DNA from: Timema cristinae
Lineage: Eukaryota > Arthropoda > Insecta > Phasmatodea > Timematidae
Reading direction: 5' to 3'
Assembly: GCA_039000515.1 (NCBI GenBank)
Contig: JBCFYV010011164.1
Location: 36,305,521 to 36,369,520 of the forward strand
DNA length: 64,000 nucleotides
Shown: positions 61,294 to 64,000 of the stretch, one piece after another
Layout: the number at the start of each line of letters is the position of its first letter
How positions within the stretch are numbered: position 1 is the stretch's first letter
Notes under the pieces: model-generated
What the model saw: the letters and a program-made list of their open reading frames with translations, nothing else
Databases searched by the model: none
Told to the model about the DNA's origin: nothing
Position numbers and translations under genes: made by a program

Positions 61294-61409
61294 CTGTTAT
61301 TCAGCACAAGATGGAGCTATTGCCAAGTATCACATCTCTCCAGAAGATGGGATATAAGCTCTATGCCAGCATGGGTACAGCGGATTTCTACATGGAGCAT
61401 GGCGTTGAT
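15324..61409 (+). CDS. CAD: CAD, 5' part of gene: GATase, CPSase and start of MGS-like domain (21 coding exons, incomplete 3')
   Basis: Cytosolic multifunctional enzyme for the first steps of UMP synthesis. The part seen here hydrolyses glutamine and makes carbamoyl phosphate from bicarbonate, ammonia and two ATP. The exons join in phase at GT-AG sites to about 1365 codons, against roughly 2200 residues for a whole CAD. Domain order by codon: amidotransferase small and large lobes 1-360, with catalytic Cys264 (GICLGH) and His348/Glu350 (FHPEH); linker about 360-392; first ATP-grasp synthetase half from about 393 ([20 protein letters not shown]); second half from about 945 ([15 protein letters not shown]); MGS-like regulatory segment from about 1310. 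Dihydroorotase and ATCase lie beyond the window. Five single-base gaps (one in exon 8, four in exon 12) break the frame. The start ATG gives [10 protein letters not shown] before the conserved LVLEDG. Nothing else in the window resembles a host gene. Identity is certain; exon ends are read by eye. Confidence 0.95.
15884..16190 (+). mobile_element. SINE family A in CAD intron 1
   Basis: Head GGTGACCTGGTGGTCTAGGG, B box GTTCAATCCTCGG, body and tail CGTATAACCCGAACGGGTAG are followed by (AAT)n. I could not identify duplicated flanks. Confidence 0.9.
17515..17690 (+). mobile_element. SINE family C (third tRNA-derived family) in intron 1
   Basis: B-box-like GGGTTTGATTTGTGG is followed by CATGGCCGAAAAATTTATTG, GTGGGTTTACCCTTTTCACA and AGCTGGATGTTGTGT. 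It aligns with the reverse complement of 20340-20506. Its tail differs from families A and B. Confidence 0.7.
18635..19024. mobile_element. Fold-back MITE flanked by TTAA (piggyBac-like target)
   Basis: TTAA at 18631-18634 and 19025-19028 flank ends GGTGGGAGGGAAGGGG and (rc) GGCGGGGCTGTAGGG. The interior is roughly self-complementary. It shares AATATCTGTCAAGGATGTCC with the fold-back element at 28.9-29.3 kb. Assignment to piggyBac rests only on the TTAA target. Confidence 0.6.
19480..20184 (+). pseudogene. 3' remnant of a ZMYM1-like hAT transposase
   Basis: An uninterrupted 116-codon frame (19834-20184) contains [18 protein letters not shown], then [20 protein letters not shown], the C-terminal hAT dimerisation motif typical of ZMYM1/TTF-finger hAT transposases (usual form VTVASGERSFSKLKLIK). 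Related but broken sequence extends upstream to about 19480, including a DVDG motif. The catalytic part is missing, so this is a dead fragment in CAD intron 1. Confidence 0.82.
20340..20506 (-). mobile_element. SINE family C in intron 1
   Basis: The minus strand reads TTAGTTCAGTCAATAACATG (A-box region), GGGTTCAATTCCCGGCATGG (B box) and a body ending ACTGGATGTTGTGTCTGTCC. It is the better preserved of the two family C copies. Confidence 0.8.
20640..20870 (+). repeat. Short irregular repeats of TTAGGTTTGGGGATTATTTT type
   Basis: Several diverged units of ATGTTAGGTTTGAAG/GGGGATTATTTTC occur in intron 1. There is no element structure. Confidence 0.5.
21201..21339 (+). CDS. CAD: CAD coding exon 2 (codons 36-82)
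   Basis: Encodes [18 protein letters not shown] and then [12 protein letters not shown], the conserved small-chain core. The acceptor is GAATAG at 21195-21200. The donor GTAAAA at 21340 leaves two bases (AA) that join C from exon 3, giving GLLN-WFES. The exon lies 5.8 kb downstream of exon 1. Confidence 0.93.
21709..22018 (+). mobile_element. SINE family A in CAD intron 2
   Basis: Head ACCTGGCAGTCTAGAGGTAA, B box GATTCAATCCTCGG, the usual body and tail AGGTAGTAAGACATGGTG, then (AAT)n to 22018. It has more substitutions than the copies at 1886 and 46108. Confidence 0.88.
22091..22146. repeat. (ATT)n microsatellite
   Basis: About 55 bases of ATT repeats, 70 bases downstream of a SINE tail of AAT repeats. 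It may be the tail of a further, now unrecognisable minus-strand SINE. Confidence 0.9.
22467..22772. mobile_element. Probable small hAT MITE, 306 bp, before CAD exon 3
   Basis: Left end CAGTGCCAAATTTAAAAGGG and right end (rc TTGTGCCGAATTTACATATG) are inverted repeats with C/G-rich inner segments. Flanks GTTATCGG (22459-22466) and GCTATTGG (22773-22780) match at six of eight positions. It ends 64 bases before exon 3. Confidence 0.55.
22837..23122 (+). CDS. CAD: CAD coding exon 3 (codons 82-177)
   Basis: Encodes [18 protein letters not shown], then [19 protein letters not shown] and KGTLLGRI, all typical of the CPSase small-chain N-lobe. The acceptor is ATCTAG at 22831-22836 and the donor GTATAA at 23123, ending in phase 0. 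Long open frames on the other strand here (22774-23217) are shadows. Confidence 0.94.
24077..24390 (+). CDS. CAD: CAD coding exon 4 (codons 178-282, amidotransferase with catalytic Cys)
   Basis: Class I glutamine amidotransferase segment. It contains [12 protein letters not shown], then the oxyanion-type FLSNGPGDP and the nucleophile elbow [12 protein letters not shown] with Cys264. The acceptor is TTCACAG and the donor GTGAGT at 24391. Two bases (AA) carry over to complete a Lys with exon 5. Confidence 0.95.
24759..24944 (+). CDS. CAD: CAD coding exon 5 (codons 282-344)
   Basis: Encodes [20 protein letters not shown] and [12 protein letters not shown], the conserved C-terminal lobe of the amidotransferase. 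The acceptor is TACTATAG and the donor GTAAGA at 24945. The last two bases AG join T of exon 6 to make Ser344. Confidence 0.94.
25330..25535 (+). mobile_element. SINE family B, degenerate, in intron 5
   Basis: B-box remnant GGTTCAAACTCTG, body AAATGAATGTGGGTACATTT and CCCAACTTCACTGGTGTTAT resemble family B. The tail is almost lost. Confidence 0.5.
25614..25854 (+). CDS. CAD: CAD coding exon 6 (codons 344-424, amidotransferase end to CPSase start)
   Basis: Begins SVQFHPEH, carrying catalytic His348 and Glu350. A variable linker follows (about residues 360-390, Pro-rich [13 protein letters not shown]). The exon then opens the first synthetase half with [18 protein letters not shown]. It ends CAG before GTGAAT at 25855, phase 0. 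This exon shows the GATase-CPSase fusion that defines CAD. Confidence 0.95.
25932..25995 (-). mobile_element. tRNA-like SINE head, fourth type
   Basis: The minus strand reads GATAGCTCAGTAGCTAGAAC (A box) and CTCAGGTTTGATTCTTG (B box). It lies 77 bases after CAD exon 6, so little or no SINE body follows. It is not a tRNA gene: stems do not pair and the length is wrong. Confidence 0.5.
26682..26813 (+). CDS. CAD: CAD coding exon 7 (codons 425-468)
   Basis: Encodes [25 protein letters not shown] and [15 protein letters not shown] in the first CPSase half. At the position of the human MAPK-site Thr456-Pro (FLPITPHYV) this protein has Val462-Gln463, so that Thr-Pro site is absent. The intron that follows is only 110 bp, the shortest in the gene. 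Confidence 0.95.
26924..27156 (+). CDS. CAD: CAD coding exon 8 (codons 469-546), frame broken by one missing base near 27056
   Basis: Encodes [20 protein letters not shown] and KVLGTPSV. The frame then fails: read straight on, it stops at TAG 27065. One frame over, TCA at 27058 restores [20 protein letters not shown] to the exon end. The exon is 233 bases and one added base makes 234, an exact 78 codons in phase 0 with its neighbours. A single deleted base at about 27056-27057 is the likely cause. Confidence 0.9.
28084..28305 (+). CDS. CAD: CAD coding exon 9 (codons 547-620, first ATP-grasp)
   Basis: Encodes [20 protein letters not shown], the glycine-rich ATP-grasp loop of the first half, then [17 protein letters not shown], a CPSase signature. 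The acceptor is TTTCAACAG and the donor GTGAGT at 28306. An in-frame read-through tail past the donor is intron. Confidence 0.95.
28757..28800 (-). mobile_element. Shared SINE 3' tail fragment
   Basis: ATTATTAGCACCACTTCTTA and TTCCCGTCTGAGTTAC on the + strand are the reverse complement of the tail common to families A and B. Only the 3' end is present. Confidence 0.6.
28905..29240. mobile_element. Long fold-back element with about 85-bp arms in intron 9
   Basis: Arms at about 28994-29078 and 29092-29178 are near-perfect inverted repeats; for example TTCTGCACATGCTAATATCA recurs inverted, as does AGGGTGTCCTGGAATT. They are separated by about 13 bases, and weaker complementarity extends outward to about 28940 and 29230. 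The left boundary TTAAGGTGCGGGAGAAGGG resembles the TTAA-flanked element at 18635. The right boundary is not clear. Confidence 0.8.
29570..29735 (+). mobile_element. SINE family B fragment in intron 9
   Basis: TTTTTCCTAAATTATCATTC, CAAATATGCGGGTATAC and CTGAATGGGTAGTAAGACAC match the family B body and tail. The head is lost. Confidence 0.6.
30290..32300. other. Unexplained intronic block of distinct composition
   Basis: This stretch of intron 9 lacks the long A and T runs of the surrounding introns and is rich in CTA and TAG words. It has a hairpin at 30598-30630 (GACGACAAG with CTTGTCGTC) and a palindrome GTCCTAATTAGGAC at 31263-31276. Open frames are short; the longest, 31663-31947, is not recognised. 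It may be an old transposon interior. Confidence 0.35.
32418..32437. promoter_or_regulatory. 20-bp perfect palindrome containing an NRF1-type motif
   Basis: TCTTCGCGCATGCGCGAAGA is a perfect inverted repeat, and its core CGCGCATGCGCG fits the NRF1 consensus YGCGCAYGCGCR. It sits in a locally GC-rich part of intron 9. Whether it is bound is not shown by the sequence. Confidence 0.45.
33134..33337 (+). CDS. CAD: CAD coding exon 10 (codons 621-688)
   Basis: Encodes [20 protein letters not shown], then [14 protein letters not shown] and EYFIIE, the ATP-grasp catalytic core of the first half. The acceptor is CATTTTAG and the donor GTAAGA at 33338, both in phase 0. It sits 4.8 kb downstream of exon 9. 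Confidence 0.95.
33550..33905 (+). mobile_element. Interspersed repeat family D in intron 10 (possible retroposon 3' part)
   Basis: TCTCACTCGCACACTTGCTG, TCATCTGCTTCTCC and GGTCTCCCCTGCGGCCTTTT align with 59150-59240 in intron 19 and partly with 57960-58010. This copy ends AATAAAATGATGAAAT, like a retroposon 3' end. I cannot name the family. Confidence 0.55.
33990..34960. repeat. Diverged tandem duplication, two units of about 0.4-0.58 kb, intron 10
   Basis: Unit 1 (about 33990-34560) and unit 2 (about 34572-34960) share, in order, AACTCGAGAT, CATGA-CCCC-GAA-GCAAAAAGTGG, AAAGAGAAAA, GATTTTGATTAAA/GGTTAAA, ATAAAACCAATA and GCAAATATAT. Unit 2 is shorter. Neither codes. Confidence 0.6.
35580..35798 (+). 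CDS. CAD: CAD coding exon 11 (codons 689-761)
   Basis: Encodes [20 protein letters not shown], the end of the first ATP-grasp unit (NARLSRSSA includes metal-binding Asn), then [14 protein letters not shown]. The acceptor is GGTTGTAG and the donor GTGGGT at 35799, phase 0. Confidence 0.95.
36370..37265 (-). mobile_element. hAT family 'TAGAGATGGGCC', truncated copy in intron 11
   Basis: The reverse complement of the first 0.9 kb of the 42555-44166 element. It ends GGCCCATCTCTA at 37265. Shared landmarks include GGCAGGACTACATTTGAATA and GAGGTGAAAATTTCAC. The inner end is lost near 36370. No transposase. Confidence 0.75.
37275..37395 (+). mobile_element. Right-hand fragment of the AT-rich hAT-like element (host element H)
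   Basis: TTCATAATTTTTTCTAAGAT, AAGTAAATTGGAGATTCAGA and TAGTCCCAACTTTA align with the right halves of element H at 44167-44372 and 54715-54893. It directly follows the inverted hAT copy ending at 37265. Confidence 0.55.
38153..38382 (-). mobile_element. SINE family B in intron 11
   Basis: The + strand shows the tail complement TTAGCACTATGTCTTACTAC, body GGATGAGGAAGGGTGAATTT and head GGCCACCGAAGCTCG. The B box is weak. It lies 210 bases upstream of the frameshift-rich exon 12. Confidence 0.8.
38595..38869 (+). CDS. CAD: CAD coding exon 12 (codons 762-854), frame broken by four missing bases
   Basis: Covers the oligomerisation region between the two CPSase halves. It reads IGSSMK, then VGEVMAI, then [16 protein letters not shown], then [11 protein letters not shown], then [20 protein letters not shown] and [10 protein letters not shown]. 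Successive blocks lie in different frames. Shifts fall near 38614, 38636, 38732 and 38765, all of the one-base-missing kind. The exon is 275 bases and four added bases make 279, exactly 93 codons in phase 0. Splice sites are intact (TATTCAG, donor GTACTT at 38870). Confidence 0.88.
39426..39567 (+). CDS. CAD: CAD coding exon 13 (codons 855-902)
   Basis: Encodes [20 protein letters not shown], matching the conserved LGFSDKQIA helix of the CPSase oligomerisation domain, then [12 protein letters not shown]. The acceptor is TACACAG and the donor GTGGGC at 39568. One base carries to the next exon. An open frame continues into the intron but is not conserved. Confidence 0.92.
40366..41623. mobile_element. 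Possible 1.26-kb element with 30-bp inverted ends, intron 13
   Basis: Left TTAGAAGAAGGTACAGGAAA and right (rc) TTGGAAGAAGGTACAGTAAA are inverted repeats of about 30 bases. The interior is AT-rich without a transposase. Flanking duplication is not clear. Confidence 0.5.
41687..41778. mobile_element. 92-bp inverted-repeat element next to exon 14
   Basis: Ends TGGAAGAAGGTACAGAAAAG and (rc) TGTAAGAAGGTAAAAGAAAG are the same family as the 40366-41623 element, with almost nothing between them. Its right arm supplies CACCTTTCTTTTACCTTC, the main pyrimidine-rich run upstream of the exon 14 acceptor at 41809. Confidence 0.6.
41810..41941 (+). CDS. CAD: CAD coding exon 14 (codons 902-946)
   Basis: Encodes [20 protein letters not shown], then [12 protein letters not shown], the segment leading into the second CPSase half. 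The acceptor is TGTTAAG at 41803-41809 and the donor GTAAGC at 41942, each sharing a split Gly codon. The acceptor is weak in pyrimidines and lies 32 bases after the end of a small inverted-repeat element. Confidence 0.93.
42325..44372 (+). mobile_element. Host element H, copy 1, split by a hAT insertion (intron 14)
   Basis: The left half (about 42325-42554) holds CTAATACTGTTAATTGGTGG and ACTTAACAAACAGGCCC. The right half (44167-about 44372) holds TTAACATTTAGTTACT and GATTCAACCCAACTCT. Both align with copy 2 around 53155-54893. It is non-coding with hAT-like AGGGATGGGACC and CCAACTCT ends. The 1612-bp insert at 42555-44166 is a separate element. Confidence 0.7.
42555..44166 (+). mobile_element. 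Non-autonomous hAT element, 1612 bp, TAGAGATGGGCC ends, 8-bp duplication
   Basis: Left TAGAGATGGGCCACTCGAAT and right (rc) TAGAGTTGGGTCGAATCC form terminal inverted repeats. They are flanked by the perfect octamer ATTATAAT at 42547-42554 and 44167-44174. No transposase frame is visible. Relatives lie at 36370-37265 (minus) and 50735-52300. Confidence 0.93.
44393..44612. repeat. Tandem repeat, three units of 75 bp
   Basis: Units start at 44393, 44468 and 44543. Each reads roughly GACAAACTACA, AAAGTCAATGGCAGA and ACAATAATGTTCTTGC. The units are diverged by point changes but nearly equal in length. Confidence 0.88.
45081..45293 (+). pseudogene. Possible piggyBac-like transposase N-terminal fragment
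   Basis: One frame reads [19 protein letters not shown], then QPWCKVN, then PPRFQFQG. An acidic, Ser/Asp-rich N-terminus followed by a Trp and a PxFxFxG motif is typical of piggyBac transposases. It has a TAA at codon 4 and a TGA at 45291 and no catalytic domain. Recognition is from pattern only. Confidence 0.4.
45672..45847 (+). CDS. CAD: CAD coding exon 15 (codons 946-1004, start of second CPSase half)
   Basis: Encodes [20 protein letters not shown], the nucleotide-fold start of the second synthetase half, and [20 protein letters not shown], highly conserved in all CPSases. The acceptor is TTACAAG and the donor GTACTA at 45848, phase 0. Confidence 0.95.
46108..46417 (-). mobile_element. 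SINE family A, full length, inside hAT element 1
   Basis: The (ATT)n tail at 46107-46151 is followed by the complement of the shared tail (GCACCGCGTCTTACTACC), the body, the B box (rc of GAGGATTGAACCCC) and the head ending GGTCACC at 46417. Confidence 0.93.
46695..46951 (+). mobile_element. SINE family B, best-preserved copy, 12-bp target duplication
   Basis: Head CTCTGTGGCGTAGTTGGCTA, B box GAGGTTCGAATCTCGG, body CACGCAAATGCGGGTTCACT, tail CGTATAACCCGAACGGGTAG then AGTAAGACGC and (AAT)n. It is flanked by TTTACTTCTGAA at 46683-46694 and 46952-46963. The head resembles a tRNA through the T arm but lacks a proper acceptor stem. Confidence 0.95.
47246..49822 (+). mobile_element. hAT element 2 of the pair, 2577 bp, perfect 8-bp duplication
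   Basis: Left CAGTGGTTCCCAACCTGGG and right (rc) CAGTGGTTCCCAACCTTTTG are terminal inverted repeats. The octamer ATCTACAG stands at 47238-47245 and 49823-49830. Length and ends fit Charlie-type hAT elements. The internal transposase is broken, so it can no longer move itself. Confidence 0.96.
47603..49431 (+). pseudogene. Broken ZBED5/FAM200-like hAT transposase
   Basis: Starts [20 protein letters not shown], then a degenerate BED finger ([19 protein letters not shown]), [30 protein letters not shown] with the first catalytic Asp region, [26 protein letters not shown], and the C-terminal dimerisation stretch [18 protein letters not shown]. This matches the ZBED5/FAM200/SCAND3 group of hAT transposases. 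Damage: in-frame TAA at 47675, a frameshift near 47875 in an A run, TGA at 48066, a frameshift near 48415, and TAG-TAA at 48730. The last 221 codons are open. The first BED Cys pair is lost. Confidence 0.93.
50115..50314 (+). CDS. CAD: CAD coding exon 16 (codons 1005-1071)
   Basis: Encodes [31 protein letters not shown] and [20 protein letters not shown]. The acceptor is TTGTTAAG and the donor GTACTC at 50315. Two bases (AG) pair with A of exon 17 to give Arg1071. The preceding intron, 4.3 kb, is almost entirely transposons. Confidence 0.95.
50735..52300 (+). mobile_element. hAT family 'TAGAGATGGGCC', third copy, right end lost (intron 16)
   Basis: Begins TAGAGATTAGCTACTCGAAT and follows the 42555 element closely for about 1.55 kb, with shared CCTAGTACCCTACCCTCCCA and GTAGTCCTGCCTTATAAAAT. 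It breaks off at AGATTCAAAAATAAAATG. The expected right terminal repeat is missing and a degenerate SINE follows at about 52340. Confidence 0.82.
52340..52455 (-). mobile_element. SINE family B-like fragment, intron 16
   Basis: The minus strand has a B-box remnant (rc of GGATTTAAACCCCTATCTC) and a GCCGATGGCAATGAG region like other degenerate family B heads. The body is absent. Confidence 0.4.
52709..52916 (+). CDS. CAD: CAD coding exon 17 (codons 1071-1140, second ATP-grasp)
   Basis: Encodes [20 protein letters not shown], the ATP-grasp loop of the second half, then [16 protein letters not shown]. The acceptor is TTATACAG and the donor GTAAAT at 52917, phase 0. Confidence 0.95.
53398..54714 (-). 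mobile_element. Tc1/mariner-type element, 1317 bp, TA target
   Basis: Ends CAGGGTTCGGAAGAAATTTA and (rc) CAGGGTTCAGTATAAATATC are inverted repeats flanked by TA at 53396-53397 and 54715-54716. Length is normal for a complete element. The transposase lies on the minus strand and is defective. Confidence 0.9.
53560..54640 (-). pseudogene. Broken mariner-like transposase
   Basis: Minus-strand blocks: [20 protein letters not shown], then [14 protein letters not shown] (53942-54166 open frame), then [40 protein letters not shown], and [17 protein letters not shown] near the C-terminus. These are the catalytic motifs of the mariner-like family. Frame breaks and stops separate them, for example after NAHTAG. 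The first catalytic Asp of the usual SDEAHF is Asn here. Confidence 0.88.
54900..56425. other. Intron 17 remainder; possible hAT-like end near 55222
   Basis: GCGTCCCGTCTCTAATAATT at 55208-55227 looks like the reverse of a TAGAGACGGGACGC hAT end, with GAGATTCGAGCACTTGAGAA inside it. A 107-codon minus-strand frame (55351-55674) matches nothing known. The rest is AT-rich. Confidence 0.35.
56426..56644 (+). CDS. CAD: CAD coding exon 18 (codons 1141-1213)
   Basis: Encodes [20 protein letters not shown], then [20 protein letters not shown] and FNMQLIAK, the catalytic core of the second ATP-grasp unit. The acceptor is GTATTGTAG and the donor GTATAG at 56645, phase 0. Confidence 0.95.
57544..57742 (+). 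CDS. CAD: CAD coding exon 19 (codons 1214-1280)
   Basis: Encodes [20 protein letters not shown], with metal-binding Glu and Asn, and [14 protein letters not shown] at the end of the second ATP-grasp unit. The acceptor is TGTTTCAG and the donor GTCAGT at 57743. One base carries to exon 20. Confidence 0.95.
59002..59033. repeat. (TG)n microsatellite, intron 19
   Basis: About 31 bases of TG with one TA interruption. A similar (AC)n of 21 bases lies at 47051-47071. Confidence 0.93.
59040..59280 (+). mobile_element. Interspersed repeat family D in intron 19
   Basis: Contains CATCATCAACATCTGTTTCC, CAGCCCCCGGCTGAGTC and TCTCACTTACACACTTTTTG, followed by TATCTGCTTCCCCC and GTCTCCCTTGTGG. It aligns with 33590-33690. 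A shorter piece (CTCTCACTTACACACTTTCT) lies at 57972-58010. Confidence 0.55.
59965..60116 (+). CDS. CAD: CAD coding exon 20 (codons 1280-1330)
   Basis: Encodes [20 protein letters not shown], then [19 protein letters not shown], the end of CPSase and the first strand of the MGS-like regulatory domain where UMP and PRPP act in CAD. The acceptor is GTGCGCAG and the donor GTCAAT at 60117. The frame stays open 420 bases past the donor, to 60536, but that sequence is not conserved. Confidence 0.94.
61251..61289. repeat. (TA)n microsatellite just before CAD exon 21
   Basis: 39 bases of TA end 15 bases before the exon 21 start, where a polypyrimidine tract and branch point would normally lie. Confidence 0.95.
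61305..61409 (+). CDS. CAD: CAD coding exon 21 (codons 1331-1365, MGS-like domain), last exon in window
   Basis: Encodes [19 protein letters not shown], then [16 protein letters not shown], matching the GTADF-type core of the MGS-like fold. The acceptor is TTATTCAG, only about 15 bases after a (TA)n run. The donor is GTGAGT at 61410. The next exon, expected to begin near VxAVDW, is not found before 64000. Confidence 0.93.
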
Positions 61410-61464
61410 GTGAGTAGGCGTAATATGTGTTTTTTATTTGTAATAATAATAATAATAATTTTTA

Positions 61465-62146
61465 ATAGGGGTGTGCAAAATCCACTTTTAAAATTTGGAG
61501 GAAAGTCAAATCAAATAATATAAAATATTGCCAAAGCCAAATTGAAGTTAGAATATTAAAAAAATAGTAATAATAATAATGTCGTAGGGGGGGGGGGGGA
61601 GAAGGGTGAAATATTAAATAATACCTAACTCAAAACTTTAGATGTGCACTTAGTTTTGTAGGAAATTTGTTCTGTGAAGCCCTTTCAAAACAAACTTCTT
61701 ACCAAAATCATTGTAAAATTTACAAAATATTAAAAATTGCAATAATAACTAACATATTTCTACCTAAGTTGATAAATTAAGTTATTATCACTGAATGTTA
61801 TTTAATTATTTTTGATTTTGGTCAGTGAACATTTATTTGTAATGTACTATGCACACTTCATTTACTCTGAATGATGGCAGTCTTTACTTAACAGACTATA
61901 CTATAGTCCTATTTTATAAACTACGCCATAATGGAAACCTGCAAGGTAAGTTTGCTACCTTTCAGGATAAACCGATTGTACATTACAGGGAGAAGTGACA
62001 AAAATGTTACATAAATATGTATTTGAACTTAAATTGATTGACAAAACGTCAAATTTGCCAAATTTTTTAAATTCTGACTCAAAGTTGAAACTGACAATGA
62101 ATACTTGAAGCAAAATTAAAGTTTTTAAGGTTTTGCATACCCCTCA
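61465..62146. mobile_element. Probable hAT MITE with AGGGGTGTGCAAA ends, intron 21
   Basis: Left AGGGGTGTGCAAAATCCAC and right (rc) AGGGGTATGCAAAACC are inverted. Inner sequences GCCAAATTGAAGTT and AGCAAAATTAAAGTTTTT are also complementary-related. A poly-G run stands at about 61588. The flanking duplication is unclear. Confidence 0.6.
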
Positions 62147-62700
62147 TTTAAAACAAACAAACTTTGATCTAGTTTATTTAGTTGAAGTTAATACACCTTT
62201 TCCTACATTTTAATGGTACCTACTCTTCTTTCCTATACCTTTATAGTGTTATTCTTTGTACCCCCACTTTGGAAGCGTTATCTTTCTTCTCTGCACTCCT
62301 TCACGTTGTCAAAAATTAAAATTGTTAAGTTACTTTTCTCAGGTTCTCTTTTCATGCTTGTACCACCAGACGTTGTTTGCAATGGAATAATTACTATATA
62401 ACTGTAGTTTTACACAATTTGAACATAAGATCTATTTTATAATACACACACAGGTCTACAAATTATGTTTGATTCTTTCAAATAGTATGGCACTAGATTA
62501 TCCAGAAATTATCAGTCAGAATAAAAGTTTGTTAATATAGAGCAGCTTTAAAGTTTGAAAATTTAGAAGTTAACACCTGAGGACCTTAGACACAGTGGGG
62601 TTGCAAACCAAGTGAAGTTGGAAGAACCCATTTTCTTGTTTTATAGTCAGACAAGAAGGCTTATGGAATCTTCCAGTTTCATGAGACCCCCACCATTATT

Positions 62701-62745
62701 TTTATCTAGCACCACATCTTACTACCTGTTCGGGTTATACTTTCA
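62701..62745 (-). mobile_element. Shared SINE 3' tail fragment
   Basis: TAGCACCACATCTTACTACC and TGTTCGGGTTATAC are the reverse complement of the tail shared by families A and B. Confidence 0.65.
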
Positions 62746-62783
62746 TCATTATTTTGGCAGCTTTTGGAAATGAGAGAGAGAGG

Positions 62784-62870
62784 GATGGGTGGGTGGATGG
62801 ATGGATGGATGGATGGATGGATGGATGGATGGATGGATGGATGGCTGGCTAGCTGGCCGGACGGACGGAT
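62784..62870. repeat. (GGAT)n microsatellite with degenerate ends
   Basis: About 55 bases of GGAT repeats are followed by GGCTGGCTAGCTGG and GGACGGACGG variants. Confidence 0.93.
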
Positions 62871-63837
62871 TTTAAAAATGCCACCAATACATCAAAAGAT
62901 ATAGCCCTCTTTTTTTAATGAAGTGCCAATTTTACTATACCATATAATATGCAATCTTCATCATGAACTATTTTTCTTGTTAAGATACAACCATTTTATC
63001 AATTTATTTATCATACAAGGCAATCAATATGTACATTCTTTATACTTGAAAAATTTATTGCCACAGATATTTTTTCAAGTTTGTTTTGCATTCTCACTTA
63101 AGAAACCAGCTGTAATCAATCTCCCATCATGAAGGTATCCCAACGACCTTGATAACATTTTTCCACTGTGGAAAATGTTTTGATGAAATAATTCTTCTTG
63201 CTCACCACTTCTTTGCATCATTATAATTTCTACTTAAATTTCAAAGGTTTTAACTGGTTTTACTACCAAAGATATTAAAAATAATCATTTAGCATCATTC
63301 ACATATCAAAATGTAAAATTATAAAATATTTTCAAACAACCTTAGATTAATCTTTTTAAGGGAGCCTCATACATTTGATTTACTAAGAAGTTAATTATTG
63401 TTTTAAAATGTTTTAATAGTTTAGTAACTTAACAAGGTCTCTTTAACTTATATGTACATTTTTATTACTTCAATATTGTGAATTACTGTATTGCCCTTTA
63501 TATATATTTTGACCACTTAATAACAAATGTAATTCTAATCTACTTATTTTACTTCTTTCATTTGATCTATTTATCACAACATTACATTATTAAATAGGTT
63601 TAATTTGAATGATAATATATTATTTTTTATAAAAGCTTTGTAGATTATACAGCGTATGTTTTAAGCCGTAGGTTTTCCCATCCTTACTCTAAACACAGTA
63701 GCCATTTATCATCTCACTATCTTTGAGTTATATTTCCTGTCAATATGAATATCTCTTTCTTATCTTCACCTTGATTTGTTTTATAACGTTCACATTGTTC
63801 ACTTTCATGTAAATATTTTTTCCCCCTCTCTCTATTG
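62871..63837. other. Intron 21 sequence without a recognisable feature
   Basis: AT-rich. I searched for the next CAD exon (MGS-like domain to dihydroorotase) and saw none on the + strand. Confidence 0.6.
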
Positions 63838-63995
63838 TATCTTATTACCTATTTGAGCTATACACATATTAATTGCACTATTGGAGTTGGGATGAGGAAG
63901 GATGAATTTAGAGGAAATGTAACTGCACTGGTGGGGAAAACCCCCTCAGCTCATTCGGCTGTGATTTGAATCCCGATCTTGTCACAGGGAAACAA
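63838..63995 (-). mobile_element. SINE family B, degenerate, at the window end
   Basis: The + strand shows a tail remnant TTATTACCTATTTGAGCTAT, body TGGGATGAGGAAGGATGAAT and a B-box remnant GATTTGAATCCCGATC. The head is cut near the window edge. Confidence 0.65.
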
Positions 63996-64000
63996 AATTA

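Noticed and set aside
15324..61409. CAD as a processed or dead pseudogene because of frameshifts
   Set aside because: All introns are present with intact splice sites, 19 of 21 exons are open, and the lesions are single-base losses concentrated in one exon, which fits assembly error better.

Overview
This is eukaryotic nuclear DNA, AT-rich, with long introns and many transposable elements. The only host gene I can support is CAD on the + strand (the insect orthologue is called rudimentary). CAD is the multifunctional enzyme that begins de novo pyrimidine synthesis. Its protein sequence, for example the SIIETEDR stretch, looks like an arthropod and probably an insect CAD. The large tRNA-derived SINE families and kilobase introns fit a TE-rich, perhaps hemimetabolous insect genome. 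The species assignment is inference.

Layout: 1-15311 is upstream sequence with no host gene I recognise. It holds SINEs, a TAGAGATGGGC-type hAT MITE (8021-8851), a probable larger hAT (8991-11883) with a Harbinger remnant and a smaller hAT inside it, a 40-bp palindrome and a minisatellite. CAD coding sequence starts at 15324, and 21 coding exons can be placed up to 61409, all with GT-AG introns. Together they encode about 1365 residues: the glutamine amidotransferase domain (exons 1-6), both halves of carbamoyl-phosphate synthetase (end of exon 6 to exon 19) and the start of the MGS-like regulatory domain (exons 20-21). The dihydroorotase and aspartate transcarbamylase parts must lie beyond 64000. 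61410-64000 is intron.

Exon phases join cleanly throughout, but the frame is broken five times by single missing bases: once in exon 8 and four times in exon 12. In both exons the missing bases restore an exact multiple of three and the expected protein. Local assembly error is the simplest explanation.

The CAD introns are a dense transposon graveyard. Intron 15 holds two abutting hAT elements that share one octamer between them; the second carries a broken ZBED5-like transposase, and the first hosts two SINEs. Intron 17 holds a 1.3-kb mariner inside an AT-rich hAT-like element. A second copy of that same host element in intron 14 was hit at almost the homologous position by a different hAT transposon. 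Two SINE families with different tRNA-derived heads share the same 3' tail, which implies a common LINE partner. I found no novel gene system. The most useful observations are the clustered frameshifts, the shared SINE tail and the nested insertions.
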